Origin: Flavobacteriales bacterium
Lineage (GTDB): Bacteria; Bacteroidota; Bacteroidia; Flavobacteriales_F; PHOS-HE28
Direction: 5' to 3'
Length of the DNA: 64,000 bases
Assembly: GCA_016716605.1 (NCBI GenBank)
Contig: JADJWA010000001.1
Span: 310,001 to 374,000 of the forward strand
The notes beneath the pieces are model-generated. The model was not told the DNA's origin. It was given only the letters and a program-made list of their open reading frames with translations, and did not search any database. Below, piece by piece: positions 16,197 to 24,887 of this stretch. Within the stretch, counting starts at the first letter, position 1. Each line of letters opens with the position of its first letter. The translations under genes were made by a program, and so were the position numbers.

Positions 16197-17563
16197 TTCT
16201 TTCCTGCTTCCTCTTCCGCGCGCATGCCGTTCATCACCTGCGCGGCGTCATACAGGTCTGGCGGGAATCCGTTGACCTGGCGCCACAGCTCATACCAGAT
16301 GGGCACATTCTTCATCAGCGCGAAGCCCACGGCACCACCCCCGACGCGCAGCGCGTTCGGCCAGGGATCATCCTCCGGATCAGCTGCCACCAGGATGCGG
16401 TAATTACCGTTGGGGCTGATGAAGTTGTCGATGGCCGCCACGCGCCCGCCAAAGGTGCCGTAACTGGAATTGGGCCACCCGCTGAATACGATGCTGGGCC
16501 AGCCGTCGAACATGAAGCGCACCTTCTGGCCTTTGGTGATCAGCGGCATGTCCATGGGGCGCACATAGAGCTCCACGGCCAGGTCGAACGTTGCGGGCAT
16601 CACGCTCACCAGCGGATCGCCCTCTTTCACGGTCTCGCCCAAGCCCGTGACGACCGCCCGCGTGATGTAGCCGCGCTGCGGCGCGGTGACATAGTAGTTG
16701 CCGGCTCGCACGGTGTAATTGGCGAGGTCCACCTGCATCTTGCTCACTTCGGCCTCGGTGGTGTACATCTGGCTCATGCTGGCGAACTTCTCGCTCTCGG
16801 CCTTGCTGAGCTTGTCGCGGTAATCGTTGCGGATCCCGTTCACCTCCAGTTTCGCGTTGAGCAGCTCATTGCGCGCGTCGAGCAGCTTGTTCTGCGCATC
16901 GATGAGCGTGGCGGTGGCGCGCTGCTGTTGCACCTGCCGCCGCTCCAGTTCCACCTTGCTCAAAAGGCCCTCTTTGAATTGCTGATCGCCGCGGGTGAGC
17001 TGCTCCTCGGCCACGCGCATCTCGGTCTTGGCAGCCTGCACGCGGATGCTGTCGCTCTGCAGCTTCAGGCGAGCCTGCTGGATCTTGTTCTGCGCCTGCT
17101 CGAGCTTGATGCGCATGCCGCCGCTGAGCGCATCGATCTGCGCATCGAGCGCGCGCACCTTCTCGTCGTAGCTGCGCGCGGTGAGCTCCTTGGCGGTGAT
17201 CTGCTCCTGGGTTCGGTCAAGCAGCATCGGGTCGAAGTACTCCGGCTTCACCTCACTGAGCCGGAGGATGGTGTCGCCCTTCTCAACGAGCTGCCCTTCC
17301 TGGACGAACCACTGTTCGATGCGTCCTGGAATGATGGCATGGATCGTCTGCGGGCGCTGATCGGGGCTGAGGCTGGTGACGGTGCCGCGGGCACGGATGT
17401 TCTGCGTCCACGGAAGGAAGAGGCCGATGAGCACCACGGCGCAAGCAGCGATGAGCCAGCGCGCGAAGAGGCGGTTGGCGCTGGCGATGCCGATGACGCG
17501 GAAGCAGCCGAAGGTGCTGCGGTCGAGCATGGGCACGGCGTTGTGCGGGCTGAGGTCGAGCAT
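16193..17563 (-). CDS. HlyD-family membrane fusion protein
   Basis: A 456-residue periplasmic adaptor. A cytoplasmic head (MLDLSPHNAVPMLDRS) is followed by one membrane helix (LFARWLIAACAVVLIGLFLPW). Next is a biotinyl-lipoyl half-motif (IPGRIEQWFVQEGQLVEKGD), then a coiled-coil hairpin of about 180 residues, then the second lipoyl half (YYVTAPQRGYITRAVVTGLG) and a beta-barrel domain. It should bridge the inner-membrane ABC protein and TolC. ATG at 17563 lies 4 bases past the ABC stop; an in-frame ATG at 17593 would overlap it by 26 bases and is the alternative. Confidence 0.88.
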   Translation of the reverse strand: MLDLSPHNAVPMLDRSTFGCFRVIGIASANRLFARWLIAACAVVLIGLFLPWTQNIRARGTVTSLSPDQRPQTIHAIIPGRIEQWFVQEGQLVEKGDTILRLSEVKPEYFDPMLLDRTQEQITAKELTARSYDEKVRALDAQIDALSGGMRIKLEQAQNKIQQARLKLQSDSIRVQAAKTEMRVAEEQLTRGDQQFKEGLLSKVELERRQVQQQRATATLIDAQNKLLDARNELLNAKLEVNGIRNDYRDKLSKAESEKFASMSQMYTTEAEVSKMQVDLANYTVRAGNYYVTAPQRGYITRAVVTGLGETVKEGDPLVSVMPATFDLAVELYVRPMDMPLITKGQKVRFMFDGWPSIVFSGWPNSSYGTFGGRVAAIDNFISPNGNYRILVAADPEDDPWPNALRVGGGAVGFALMKNVPIWYELWRQVNGFPPDLYDAAQVMNGMRAEEEAGKK

Positions 17564-17567
17564 GGCG

Positions 17568-19235
17568 TCAGGCGTTCTCGATGATTCGTCCATCGCGCAG
17601 GTGCAGCAAGCGCAGGCAGCGCTGCTGCAACCAGGGGTCGTTGCTCACGGCAAGCAGGGTCCACGGTCGCTCGGGCGCGCTGATCCAGCCCAGGAGCTGC
17701 TCGCGCTCCTTCGGCTCCCAGTCCTGCAGGCTGTCCTCGAGCAGGATCATGCGGGGCTTGCCCACGATGGCGCGCGCCTGCACGATTCGCTTCACCAGGC
17801 TGCGCGGGAGCCGGGCGCCTTCCGGGTCGAGCTGCGTGAGCAGGCCATTGGGAAGCAGGGCGAGCTGCTCCATGAGGCCGGTGACGCGGCAGGCCTCCAC
17901 CACATCCGGCTCGGTGATCCATTCACGGCCCACGGTGATGTTCTCCATCACGGTGCCGGTGAACACATCGTCGTCGCTCAGGCAGTCCCCGATGAGCGAT
18001 CGCACATGCTCCAGTTCGAGGCTGGAGATGGGCTGCCCATCGATCATCACGCTCCCCGATGTTGGGGGCATGCCTCCACCGAGGATGCGCAGCAAGGTGG
18101 TCTTGCCCGAGCCATTGGGGCCGCTCAGGCACACCTTCTCGCCAGGAGCCAGCCTCAGGTCGATCGCATCGAGCACGTTCCGCCCGCCCCAGCCGCTTCG
18201 GAAGGTGAGCGACCGCACATCCACGGCAAGGCCTTTCGCGGAATCACCACCAACCACGGTGAGGCCGCCCGTGCGTTCCAACGCGATGTCGGTGACGGCC
18301 CCGATCTTCTCCAGCGCGGTCACCAGGTCGTACACGCGATCAAGGCTGAGGATGATCTTCTCCACCGCGTTGAGCAGCACCAGGATCACGATCTCGGCTG
18401 CCACGAACTGGCCCAGGTTCATTTGCTCGTTCATGACCAGGAGCCCACCCAGGGCGAGCAGCGCCAGCGTGATGATGACCTTGAAGGCGACCAGCGCCGA
18501 GTACTGGCCGACCAGCACTTGGAAATGCGCTTTCCGCGCGCGCACGTAGCTGCCCACAAGCTCGTCGGCGCGATCGATCGGAAGCCGTGTGCGCCCCACC
18601 ATCTTGAAGGTGTCTTGGCTTCGGCCAAGCTCTTCGAGCCAATAGGCGGTCTTGTACTTGTAGGTGCTCTCCTCCAAGCTGGTGGCAAGGCCGCGCTGGC
18701 CGGTGAATCGGAAGATGAGGATGAGCAGCAGCAGGAGCAGCAGCCCGAAGATGATGAAGAAAGGATGGTAGAGCGCGAGCAGGATGAGCGAAAGGACGAT
18801 TTGCAGGATGGCCAGCGGGATGTCGAGCAGGAGCTTCGCCATGCTCTTCTGCACGGTCATGGTATCGAAGAAGCGGTTCACCAGTTCGGGCAGATAGCGC
18901 CCTTGCGCGGCATCGTACCGGATACGCGGCAACCGGTATGCGAACTCCAAGGCGCTGCGCGCGAAAAGGCGCTGCTGGATGTTCTCCGCCAAAGCCATCT
19001 GCATGATCTGCAGCACGCCGGTGAAGCCCACGCCGATGGTGACAAAGGCGATGAGCACGCCCCAGCTGGTGGCCACCTGCCCGCCACTGATCAGGTTGAT
19101 GATGGCCTGGATGCCCAAGGGCAGGCTCAGGCCGATGGCACCGCCCACGAAGGCATACAGGTAGATGTGCCCGATCTCGCGCTTATCGAGGCGCAAGAGG
19201 CGCACGAGGCGCTGCCAGGGCGTGATGGGGTTCAT
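17568..19235 (-). CDS. ABC transporter permease-ATPase with degenerate nucleotide-binding motifs
   Basis: A 555-residue half-transporter with six membrane helices in residues about 20-300, no peptidase domain, and a C-terminal ATPase domain. Walker A is intact (GPNGSGKTT, 372-380). Other motifs are altered. The signature LSGGQ is replaced by ARLPRSL (474-480). Walker B reads MILLED, with Glu-Asp where Asp-Glu is usual (500-501). The Q-loop glutamine is absent (IGDCLSDDDVF). The switch histidine position reads AVSNDP with Asn. It may act as a regulated gate or with atypical ATP turnover. With HlyD and TolC it forms a type I secretion or efflux set. Its start overlaps the tetR stop (ATGA). Confidence 0.85.
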   Translation of the reverse strand: MNPITPWQRLVRLLRLDKREIGHIYLYAFVGGAIGLSLPLGIQAIINLISGGQVATSWGVLIAFVTIGVGFTGVLQIMQMALAENIQQRLFARSALEFAYRLPRIRYDAAQGRYLPELVNRFFDTMTVQKSMAKLLLDIPLAILQIVLSLILLALYHPFFIIFGLLLLLLLILIFRFTGQRGLATSLEESTYKYKTAYWLEELGRSQDTFKMVGRTRLPIDRADELVGSYVRARKAHFQVLVGQYSALVAFKVIITLALLALGGLLVMNEQMNLGQFVAAEIVILVLLNAVEKIILSLDRVYDLVTALEKIGAVTDIALERTGGLTVVGGDSAKGLAVDVRSLTFRSGWGGRNVLDAIDLRLAPGEKVCLSGPNGSGKTTLLRILGGGMPPTSGSVMIDGQPISSLELEHVRSLIGDCLSDDDVFTGTVMENITVGREWITEPDVVEACRVTGLMEQLALLPNGLLTQLDPEGARLPRSLVKRIVQARAIVGKPRMILLEDSLQDWEPKEREQLLGWISAPERPWTLLAVSNDPWLQQRCLRLLHLRDGRIIENA

Positions 19236-19918
19236 TTGCGCTTGGCGTCAATGGAAGTGAGCACGAGATGCACGAGCAGGTCGGTGACGGCATCCTTCCC
19301 CCTAGCGGCTTTGCCGAAGAGCGCGGGAAGGTTCTCGTGGAAGAAGCGCAGGCTTCCGTTGCCCTCGAGCACGAGCGCCGCTAGGTCATGCGCATGCGGA
19401 TGACCCGGCTTGGCGTCGAGGATCAGGTCACGCAAGCGATGGCTCAGGCGAACGAAGCTGCCGAAATGCCCATCGCTGTCGCCGGCGGCCACCTCCTTGG
19501 TGAACCAGGCCTTCGCGCTCTCATTCACCGCGATGCGGTAGAGCGCCTGGAGATCCACGTACTCATGCCGCCCGCGCTCGGTGATGGGGCTGCTCACGCT
19601 GCGGACGCCGCGCTCCAGCCGCTCACGCTTATCGGCGATGTTGGCCGTGTCGAATGCCAGCTTGATCTCGCGCCAGGCCCAGTACCAATCGACCAGATAG
19701 ACAAGCAGCCGGTGCTTGTTGGCGAAGTAGCGATAGACGCTCGCCTCAGCCGTGCCCAGCGCCTTGGCCAGCTTCGCCATGGTGAAGGCCTCGAAGCCCA
19801 GCGCATCGATAAGCTCGATGCTGGTGCTGAGGATGCGGTGGCCCAGCTCGGTGCCGCTGGGATCCTTGGTGAAGACGCGCTCGCGCACCTGCACGTCCAT
19901 GTTGAGCAAACGGTCCAT
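19232..19918 (-). CDS. TetR/AcrR-family transcriptional regulator
   Basis: A 228-residue regulator. The N-terminal DNA-binding domain lies at about residues 22-75 with the helix-turn-helix FTMAKLAKALGTAEASVYRY followed by FANKHRLLVYLVDWY. The C-terminal part is an all-helical ligand domain of no clear subfamily. It is the first gene of the ABC/HlyD/TolC operon and overlaps the ABC gene, so it probably autoregulates the whole unit in response to an exported or envelope-damaging compound. ATG at 19918 is used; ATG at 19900 (MDVQVRERV) is also possible. Confidence 0.88.
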   Translation of the reverse strand: MDRLLNMDVQVRERVFTKDPSGTELGHRILSTSIELIDALGFEAFTMAKLAKALGTAEASVYRYFANKHRLLVYLVDWYWAWREIKLAFDTANIADKRERLERGVRSVSSPITERGRHEYVDLQALYRIAVNESAKAWFTKEVAAGDSDGHFGSFVRLSHRLRDLILDAKPGHPHAHDLAALVLEGNGSLRFFHENLPALFGKAARGKDAVTDLLVHLVLTSIDAKRK

Positions 19919-19991
19919 ATGCTGATCGTGGCTGCGAAGTTGCAGGCTCCGATAGTCGCCATAACAGACATGAGCGTTAAAATGTTTGATT

Positions 19992-20008
19992 TGATAGTTT
20001 TACTATCA
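19992..20008. promoter_or_regulatory. inverted repeat, candidate TetR operator
   Basis: A perfect 7-base inverted repeat, TGATAGT-TTT-ACTATCA, sits 74 bases upstream of the tetR start in an AT-rich patch unlike its surroundings. Size and position fit an autoregulatory TetR operator. It has no coding role: the glycerophosphodiesterase ends at 20059. Confidence 0.5.
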
Positions 20009-20058
20009 TATCCTGGACCCGAGCTCCCACCCCAAGGCCCCATGCCGAGCGTGATTGT

Positions 20059-20967
20059 TCAGCGGCCGGCCGCATCAATCAGCCCGATCACCCGGTCGGG
20101 GTAATCGCTGATGATGCCATCCACCCCAAGGGCAATCATCCGCAGGATGTCCGCGCGCTCGTTCACCGTCCATACCACGAGCTCGATCCCCTGCTCTTGC
20201 AGCTTCGTGCGCAGGGCCTCATCGGCCAAGCTGAAGTGCGGGCTGTAGATCGCCGGGGTGAACATCAGCCGCGAAAGGTTCACTTCCGGACCCTCGTCGT
20301 TCTCAACCAGCAGGGCATAGGCGAGATCGGGCTGCTCCGCATGCGCGGCCATGAGTGCAGCGGGGTCGAAGGATTGGATGATGCACCGATCGGTGATGCC
20401 CAGCTCATCGATCTCCTTCAGCACGATGCGCGCGAAATCATCCGGCCTGGGCTGGAAGGTCCCGTACAGCGCGTGGTCGCTCTTGATCTCGATGTTGAAG
20501 CCTGGCTGGCCTCCTCCCATGATCGCGGTCTCTTCGATGGCCTCCACCACTTCGCGCAGGGTGGGCTTGTGCGCGCGGCGCTGCTCCTGTTCCGGGAACC
20601 GCGGATGCTCGAGCCCGCCGCAATCGAAGGCACGGATCTCGGCAGCCGTCATCCCATACAGGTTGAAGGAGCGTTCGCCTTCCGGCGGTATATGATCCCC
20701 GCTTGCATCGGTGCAGATCACATGGCTCATCCAAGGCTCGTGGGAGACGATCACCTGGCCGTCGGCGCTGATCACCACATCGAGCTCAAGCCAGTCCACG
20801 CCAAGCTCTGCGGCGCGCAGGAAGCCGGGCACCGTGTTCTCCGGTAGCAGGCCCCTGCAGCCACGATGGCCATGCACTTCGGGTGCTTCGTGGCGTGAGG
20901 TGCTGTTCATGCAGGCGGAGAGGGCGAGCGGCAAAAGCGCCCCGATCAGGTGTTCAGCCTTGGCCAT
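20059..20967 (-). CDS. glycerophosphodiester phosphodiesterase, lipoprotein
   Basis: A 302-residue GDPD enzyme that hydrolyses glycerophosphodiesters to glycerol-3-phosphate and an alcohol. A lipoprotein signal ends at LPLALSAC. The catalytic set is HGHRGCRGLLPENTVPGF (His-Arg and Glu-Asn), WLELDVVISADGQ (Glu-x-Asp) and VSHEP. Later come FNIEIKSD, CIIQSFDPAALM, VVWTVNERADI and GVDGIISDYP. Start ATG at 20967 overlaps the upstream dehydrogenase by 14 bases. It is the last gene of the coaX-to-gdpd run. Confidence 0.9.
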   Translation of the reverse strand: MAKAEHLIGALLPLALSACMNSTSRHEAPEVHGHRGCRGLLPENTVPGFLRAAELGVDWLELDVVISADGQVIVSHEPWMSHVICTDASGDHIPPEGERSFNLYGMTAAEIRAFDCGGLEHPRFPEQEQRRAHKPTLREVVEAIEETAIMGGGQPGFNIEIKSDHALYGTFQPRPDDFARIVLKEIDELGITDRCIIQSFDPAALMAAHAEQPDLAYALLVENDEGPEVNLSRLMFTPAIYSPHFSLADEALRTKLQEQGIELVVWTVNERADILRMIALGVDGIISDYPDRVIGLIDAAGR

Positions 20968-21901
20968 TGGGGAAAGCGTGGATGATCTTATCGGCGAGCA
21001 CCTCCGCCATCTTGAGCTTGCCTTCGTGGGTGACCCCCGCGATGTGCGGCGTGAGCAGCACGCGCTCGTGCCCGAAAAGGCGGCGCTGCGCAGCAGGCTC
21101 GATCGCGGGGTCAAGGCCGCTGAGGTCGGGCCGCTCGAACTCCAGTACGTCGAGGCCGGCAGCGATCACACGGCCCTGGTCGATGGCATCGAGCAGCGCT
21201 TCGGTGTGCACCACGGCACCGCGAGAGGTGTTGAGGAACCAAACGGGCCGGCCCAGGCGGAGGAAGAAATCACGGTCAGCGAAATGGCGCGTCTCCTCGG
21301 TTAGAGGCAGGTGCAGGCTGATCGCATCGCTCTCGCGCAGCACGCGCTCGAGTGAGGACTCTGTGACTCCCGCCCGCCCGAAGCCGCTGCGGTACTTATC
21401 GTGCGCGAGCACCTTCACCCCGAAGCCGCGCAGCTTGTCGGCGAAGGAACTGCCCATGTTGCCGTAGCCGATGATGCCCACGGTCCTGCCGCGCAGGTCA
21501 GTGCCCCGGTTCTCTTCACGCAGCCATAGGCCGTGATGCACCTGGCCGTTGGCGCGCACCAGGGCCTTCATCAGGGCGAGCAGCATCATCACGCAGGCCT
21601 CGCCCACGCCGTCGCGATTGCCTTCGGGGCTGTTCAGCACCCTCACGCCATGCGCGCGGCACCACGCCGTATCGATGTTCTCCGTGCCGCTCCCAACACG
21701 ACCGATGAAGCGCAAGCCTCCGGTCCGCTCCAGCACTTCCGCCATCAGCGCGCGGCTCCGCACCACGATGCCCTGCGCCCCGGTGAGCGCATCAGTGAGC
21801 GCGGCGTCATCCAGGTGATGCAGCATCACCAGTTCGTGCCCGGCGCGCGTGAGCAATTCGCTCAATCGCGGGTGAACGGTATCGATGAGTGCGATGCGCA
21901 T
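20954..21901 (-). CDS. D-isomer specific 2-hydroxyacid dehydrogenase
   Basis: A 315-residue NAD-dependent dehydrogenase of the SerA/LdhA superfamily. It has the Rossmann motif VGIIGYGNMG (about residues 141-150), NTSRGAVVH carrying the catalytic Arg, AGLDVLEFE with the Glu, and LLTPHIAGVT with the His. FIGRVGSGTENID and NSPEGNRDGVGE are phrases I associate with the Bacteroidota D-2-hydroxyacid/phosphoglycerate dehydrogenase-like group. Without a C-terminal ACT domain it is shorter than full SerA. The substrate is not certain; 3-phosphoglycerate is possible. It lies 3 bases after mgtE. Confidence 0.85.
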   Translation of the reverse strand: MRIALIDTVHPRLSELLTRAGHELVMLHHLDDAALTDALTGAQGIVVRSRALMAEVLERTGGLRFIGRVGSGTENIDTAWCRAHGVRVLNSPEGNRDGVGEACVMMLLALMKALVRANGQVHHGLWLREENRGTDLRGRTVGIIGYGNMGSSFADKLRGFGVKVLAHDKYRSGFGRAGVTESSLERVLRESDAISLHLPLTEETRHFADRDFFLRLGRPVWFLNTSRGAVVHTEALLDAIDQGRVIAAGLDVLEFERPDLSGLDPAIEPAAQRRLFGHERVLLTPHIAGVTHEGKLKMAEVLADKIIHAFPNGQG

Positions 21902-21904
21902 GGA

Positions 21905-23299
21905 TCAGATCATGATGCCCGCCAGCATCAGCGTGGCGATGCCGAAGTAGATGAGCAGCCCGGTGACATCCACTACGGTGGCCACGAAGGGCGCTGAGGA
22001 GACCGCCGGGTCGCGGCCGAGGCGCTTGAGGATGAGCGGGAACAGAGAACCGATGAGGTTGCCCCAAAGCACCACGCCGAGCAAGGAGAACCCGACCGCG
22101 AGGCCGATCTCGAACCAATGCTCGCCATAGACATCCACGAATTGGCTCCACACCGCCACGCGAAGGAAGCCGATCACGCCGAGCACGGTCCCAAGCGTTA
22201 GGCCCACGGTGGCCTCGCGCTTGAACACGCTCCACCATTCGCGGATGGTGACATCGCCGAGGGCGAGCGCGCGTATGATGAGCGTGCTGGCCTGCGAGCC
22301 GGTGTTGCCTCCGGATGAGATGATCAATGGAACGAAGAGCGCGAGCACCACGGCCTTGGCGATCTGGTCCTCGAAGAAGCTCATGGCGGTGGCCGTGAAG
22401 CTCTCCCCGATGAAGAGGATGATGAGCCAGCCCACGCGCTTCTTCACGATCTCCCACCAGCTGCTATTCATGTACGATTCCTCCAGCGCCTCCATGCCCG
22501 CCATCCGCTGCACGTCCTCGGTCTCCTCCTCGCGTATCACATCCACCACATCGTCGATGGTGATGCGGCCCAGCAGGCGCCCGCGGCCATCGACCACGGG
22601 CAGCACCACCAGGTCGTACTTCTCCATCAGCCTGGCGGCCACTTCGCCTTCCTCATCGGCCTTCACGCTGATGAAGTCCGGCTCATAGACATCCTTCACC
22701 GGCTGGAAGAGCGAGGTGGTGAGCAGCCGCTTGAGCGGGATGGTGCCCATGAGGCGGTCGTGCTGGTCCACCACATAGATCACGTACACATGGTCGATCT
22801 CGTCGGCATGGGCGCGGAGCTCCTTCACGCAATCACGCATGCTGCCGTCCACGCTCACCTTGACGAGCTCCTTGGCCATGAGGCCGCCAGCGCTGTACTC
22901 GTCGTAGGTGAGCAATTCGGCGATCTCCTCTCGCTGCTCAGCGTCCTCGATGTTCGCCATCACCTCTTCCTGCACGTCCTCGGGCAGGTCGGCGATCACG
23001 TCGGCGGCATCATCGCTATCGAGCTGGTCGATCACCTCCTCGGCGATCTCCTTCCCGGTGAAGGTCTCCAGGATGGCCTCGCGCTTATCATCGGGCAATT
23101 CGAGCAGCACCTCGGCGGCGAGCTCCTCATCGAGCGCATCGTAGAGCGTGGTGGCCTCTTCGACCCGAAGCCGGTCGAGCACCTCGGCGATGTCGGCTGG
23201 GTGCAGCTCCTTGAGATCATCCAGCACGGCTTGCGCACGGCCATGCTCAAGCCCTTCGCGGATTCGGTCGAGCAATGGCTTGGTTACATCGAATGACAT
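21905..23299 (-). CDS. mgtE: magnesium transporter MgtE
   Basis: A 464-residue MgtE channel. The cytoplasmic N domain carries the MgtE repeats (LHPADIAEVLDRLRVEEAT, VIDQLDSDDAADVIADLPED), with a CBS pair in the middle (about 140-260) introduced by LLTYDEYSAGGLMAKELVKV. Five membrane helices form the pore, with the conserved PLIISSGGNTGSQASTLIIRAL. Mg2+ binding between N and CBS domains closes the channel in the family, giving self-regulation. ATG at 23299 gives the expected N-terminus (MSFDVTKPLLDRI). Confidence 0.95.
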   Translation of the reverse strand: MSFDVTKPLLDRIREGLEHGRAQAVLDDLKELHPADIAEVLDRLRVEEATTLYDALDEELAAEVLLELPDDKREAILETFTGKEIAEEVIDQLDSDDAADVIADLPEDVQEEVMANIEDAEQREEIAELLTYDEYSAGGLMAKELVKVSVDGSMRDCVKELRAHADEIDHVYVIYVVDQHDRLMGTIPLKRLLTTSLFQPVKDVYEPDFISVKADEEGEVAARLMEKYDLVVLPVVDGRGRLLGRITIDDVVDVIREEETEDVQRMAGMEALEESYMNSSWWEIVKKRVGWLIILFIGESFTATAMSFFEDQIAKAVVLALFVPLIISSGGNTGSQASTLIIRALALGDVTIREWWSVFKREATVGLTLGTVLGVIGFLRVAVWSQFVDVYGEHWFEIGLAVGFSLLGVVLWGNLIGSLFPLILKRLGRDPAVSSAPFVATVVDVTGLLIYFGIATLMLAGIMI

Positions 23300-23328
23300 G
23301 ACGCCGCGAGTCGCTGGAATAGGCGCGG

Positions 23329-23335
23329 CAAGATA
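23329..23335 (-). promoter_or_regulatory. candidate -7 promoter box (TATCTTG) before mgtE
   Basis: In the 63-base gap between the CorC-like gene and mgtE the minus strand reads TATCTTGC, a TAnnTTTG relative, about 29 bases before the ATG. It suggests an internal promoter for mgtE and downstream genes. Confidence 0.3.
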
Positions 23336-23362
23336 GACCGGCACTTCCGGGCGGGCAGCCGA

Positions 23363-24622
23363 TCAGGCCGGTCCCGGCTCCAACCGCACCAGATCGATGC
23401 GCCCATGCGCCACTTGCGCGATGGTGAATCGGAAGGGCGCGATCTCGATGACCTGTCCTTGCTCTGGCAGGTCGCCGGTGTGGTGGAGGATGAATCCGGC
23501 GAGGGTGCCGTATTCCTCGCTCAGCGGCAGATCCAGGCCGAAGCGCTCGCGGATGCGCTCCACGTCGAGCCGGCCGCTGAGCAAGTATGCGCCGTCGGCG
23601 AGCCGCTCCTCCACATCCTCGGGCGCATCATGCTCATCCTCGATATCCCCCACGATCGTCTCCACCACATCCTCCATGGTGAGCATGCCGGCCGTGCCGC
23701 CGTATTCATCGACCACCACGGCCACATGGCTGCGCTGCTTGATGAAGAGCTGCAGCACCTCGTCGGCGGGCATGGTGCCGGGGATGAAGTTCACCGGTCG
23801 CATCACGGCGCGGATGCTGCGCGGGTGGCGGAAGAGCTCGTAGCCATGCACGTAGCCGATCACGTTGTCGATGCGGTCCTTGTAAACCAGCAGTTTGCTC
23901 AGTCCGGTCTCCACGAAGCGGCGGTGCAGCTGCTCAGGGCCCTCCTCGGCATCGATGGCCTCGATCCGCGCGCGCGGCACCATGATCTCACGCGCTTTGA
24001 TGCTGCTGAGCTCAAGGGTGTTGCGCAAATACTCCACTTCGGCATCGAGCTGCTGCGCGCGGGCCGGCCCGCCGGACATCTCGCGCAGGAAATCGTCAAG
24101 GTCGATCCGGCCGAAGGCGATCTGGCCGGGTCGGGTGCGCACGCGGAAAAGACGGAGCAGCAACTCGCTCAAGCCCGTGAAGAGCATCATGGGCAGCCAG
24201 AGCACCACATAGAGCAGCGCCAGCGGCAAGGCGAAGAGGGCCAGCGCCCGATTGGGATCAAGGCCGAAGAGGGCCTTGGGCATGAACTCGGCCACCACCA
24301 GGATGAGCAAGGTGGCCAAGGTGGTTTGCACCGCAAGCACCAGCCACGGGCTCAGGCCCAGCGTGGCGAGCCATGGCTCGAGCGCCTCGGCCACCAGCAC
24401 ACCATAGACCACCAGCGCGATATTGTTGCCCACCAGCAGGGCGCCGATCACCCGTGCAGGACGGCGCTGCAAGAAACCGATGAGCCGTGCCCACCATGCG
24501 CCACGCTTGCGCTCCAGCTCGAGGTAGAGCTTGTTGCTGGAGACGAAGGCGATCTCCAGCCCCGAGCACAGTGCTGAGAGCGCCACGGATGCGATGATCA
24601 GGAAGAGGTCGAAGGGGCTCAA
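23363..24622 (-). CDS. CNNM/CorC-HlyC-family transmembrane protein
   Basis: A 419-residue protein with an N-terminal CNNM (DUF21) membrane domain of about four helices (LIIASVALSALCSGLEIAFVSSN). A cytoplasmic CBS pair follows (about 205-325: REIMVPRARIEAID, VVVDEYGGTAGMLTMEDVVETIVGDI), then a C-terminal CorC_HlyC domain (LLSGRLDVERI...EYGTLAGFILHHTGDLP). The family is tied to Mg2+/Co2+ efflux; GldE of gliding motility is a relative, so that role cannot be excluded. The reading starts at TTG (24622); no ATG fits. Confidence 0.88.
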   Translation of the reverse strand: MSPFDLFLIIASVALSALCSGLEIAFVSSNKLYLELERKRGAWWARLIGFLQRRPARVIGALLVGNNIALVVYGVLVAEALEPWLATLGLSPWLVLAVQTTLATLLILVVAEFMPKALFGLDPNRALALFALPLALLYVVLWLPMMLFTGLSELLLRLFRVRTRPGQIAFGRIDLDDFLREMSGGPARAQQLDAEVEYLRNTLELSSIKAREIMVPRARIEAIDAEEGPEQLHRRFVETGLSKLLVYKDRIDNVIGYVHGYELFRHPRSIRAVMRPVNFIPGTMPADEVLQLFIKQRSHVAVVVDEYGGTAGMLTMEDVVETIVGDIEDEHDAPEDVEERLADGAYLLSGRLDVERIRERFGLDLPLSEEYGTLAGFILHHTGDLPEQGQVIEIAPFRFTIAQVAHGRIDLVRLEPGPA

Positions 24623-24660
24623 GGCGGGCAGGCGAAGATAGATGGGGCGGCACGGGCGCT

Positions 24661-24885
24661 TCAGCCCTTGCGTTCATCCTCGTGCCGTTCAATCGCCTCC
24701 AACCGCTTTCGCGTGAAGCGCCGAAAGAAGAACATGGCCAACGCGATCACCGGATAGATAAGCCATTGACGGCCCTGCTCACCGCCTTCGGCGATCATTA
24801 CCCAGACGGCTGCGAGGAAGGTGCCGATGGCCACCGCCAGCCAGAAGTGCTCCATGAAGCGCGTGATGCGGTTGATGGCGGCCAT
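24661..24885 (-). CDS. small membrane protein, unknown function
   Basis: 74 residues with two predicted membrane helices (FWLAVAIGTFLAAVWVMIA and WLIYPVIALAMFFF) and a highly basic, then acidic, cytoplasmic tail (RRFTRKRLEAIERHEDERKG). I do not recognise the family. It starts 2 bases after lptC and lies before the CorC-like gene, so it is co-transcribed with envelope genes. Its frame, its start next to lptC and its hydrophobic pattern support a real gene. Confidence 0.7.
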   Translation of the reverse strand: MAAINRITRFMEHFWLAVAIGTFLAAVWVMIAEGGEQGRQWLIYPVIALAMFFFRRFTRKRLEAIERHEDERKG

Positions 24886-24887
24886 GC

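Noticed and set aside
17376..19403. Plus-strand open frame of about 675 codons
   Set aside because: Antisense to the ABC and HlyD genes, whose motifs are unmistakable; the frame has a biased composition and no family features.
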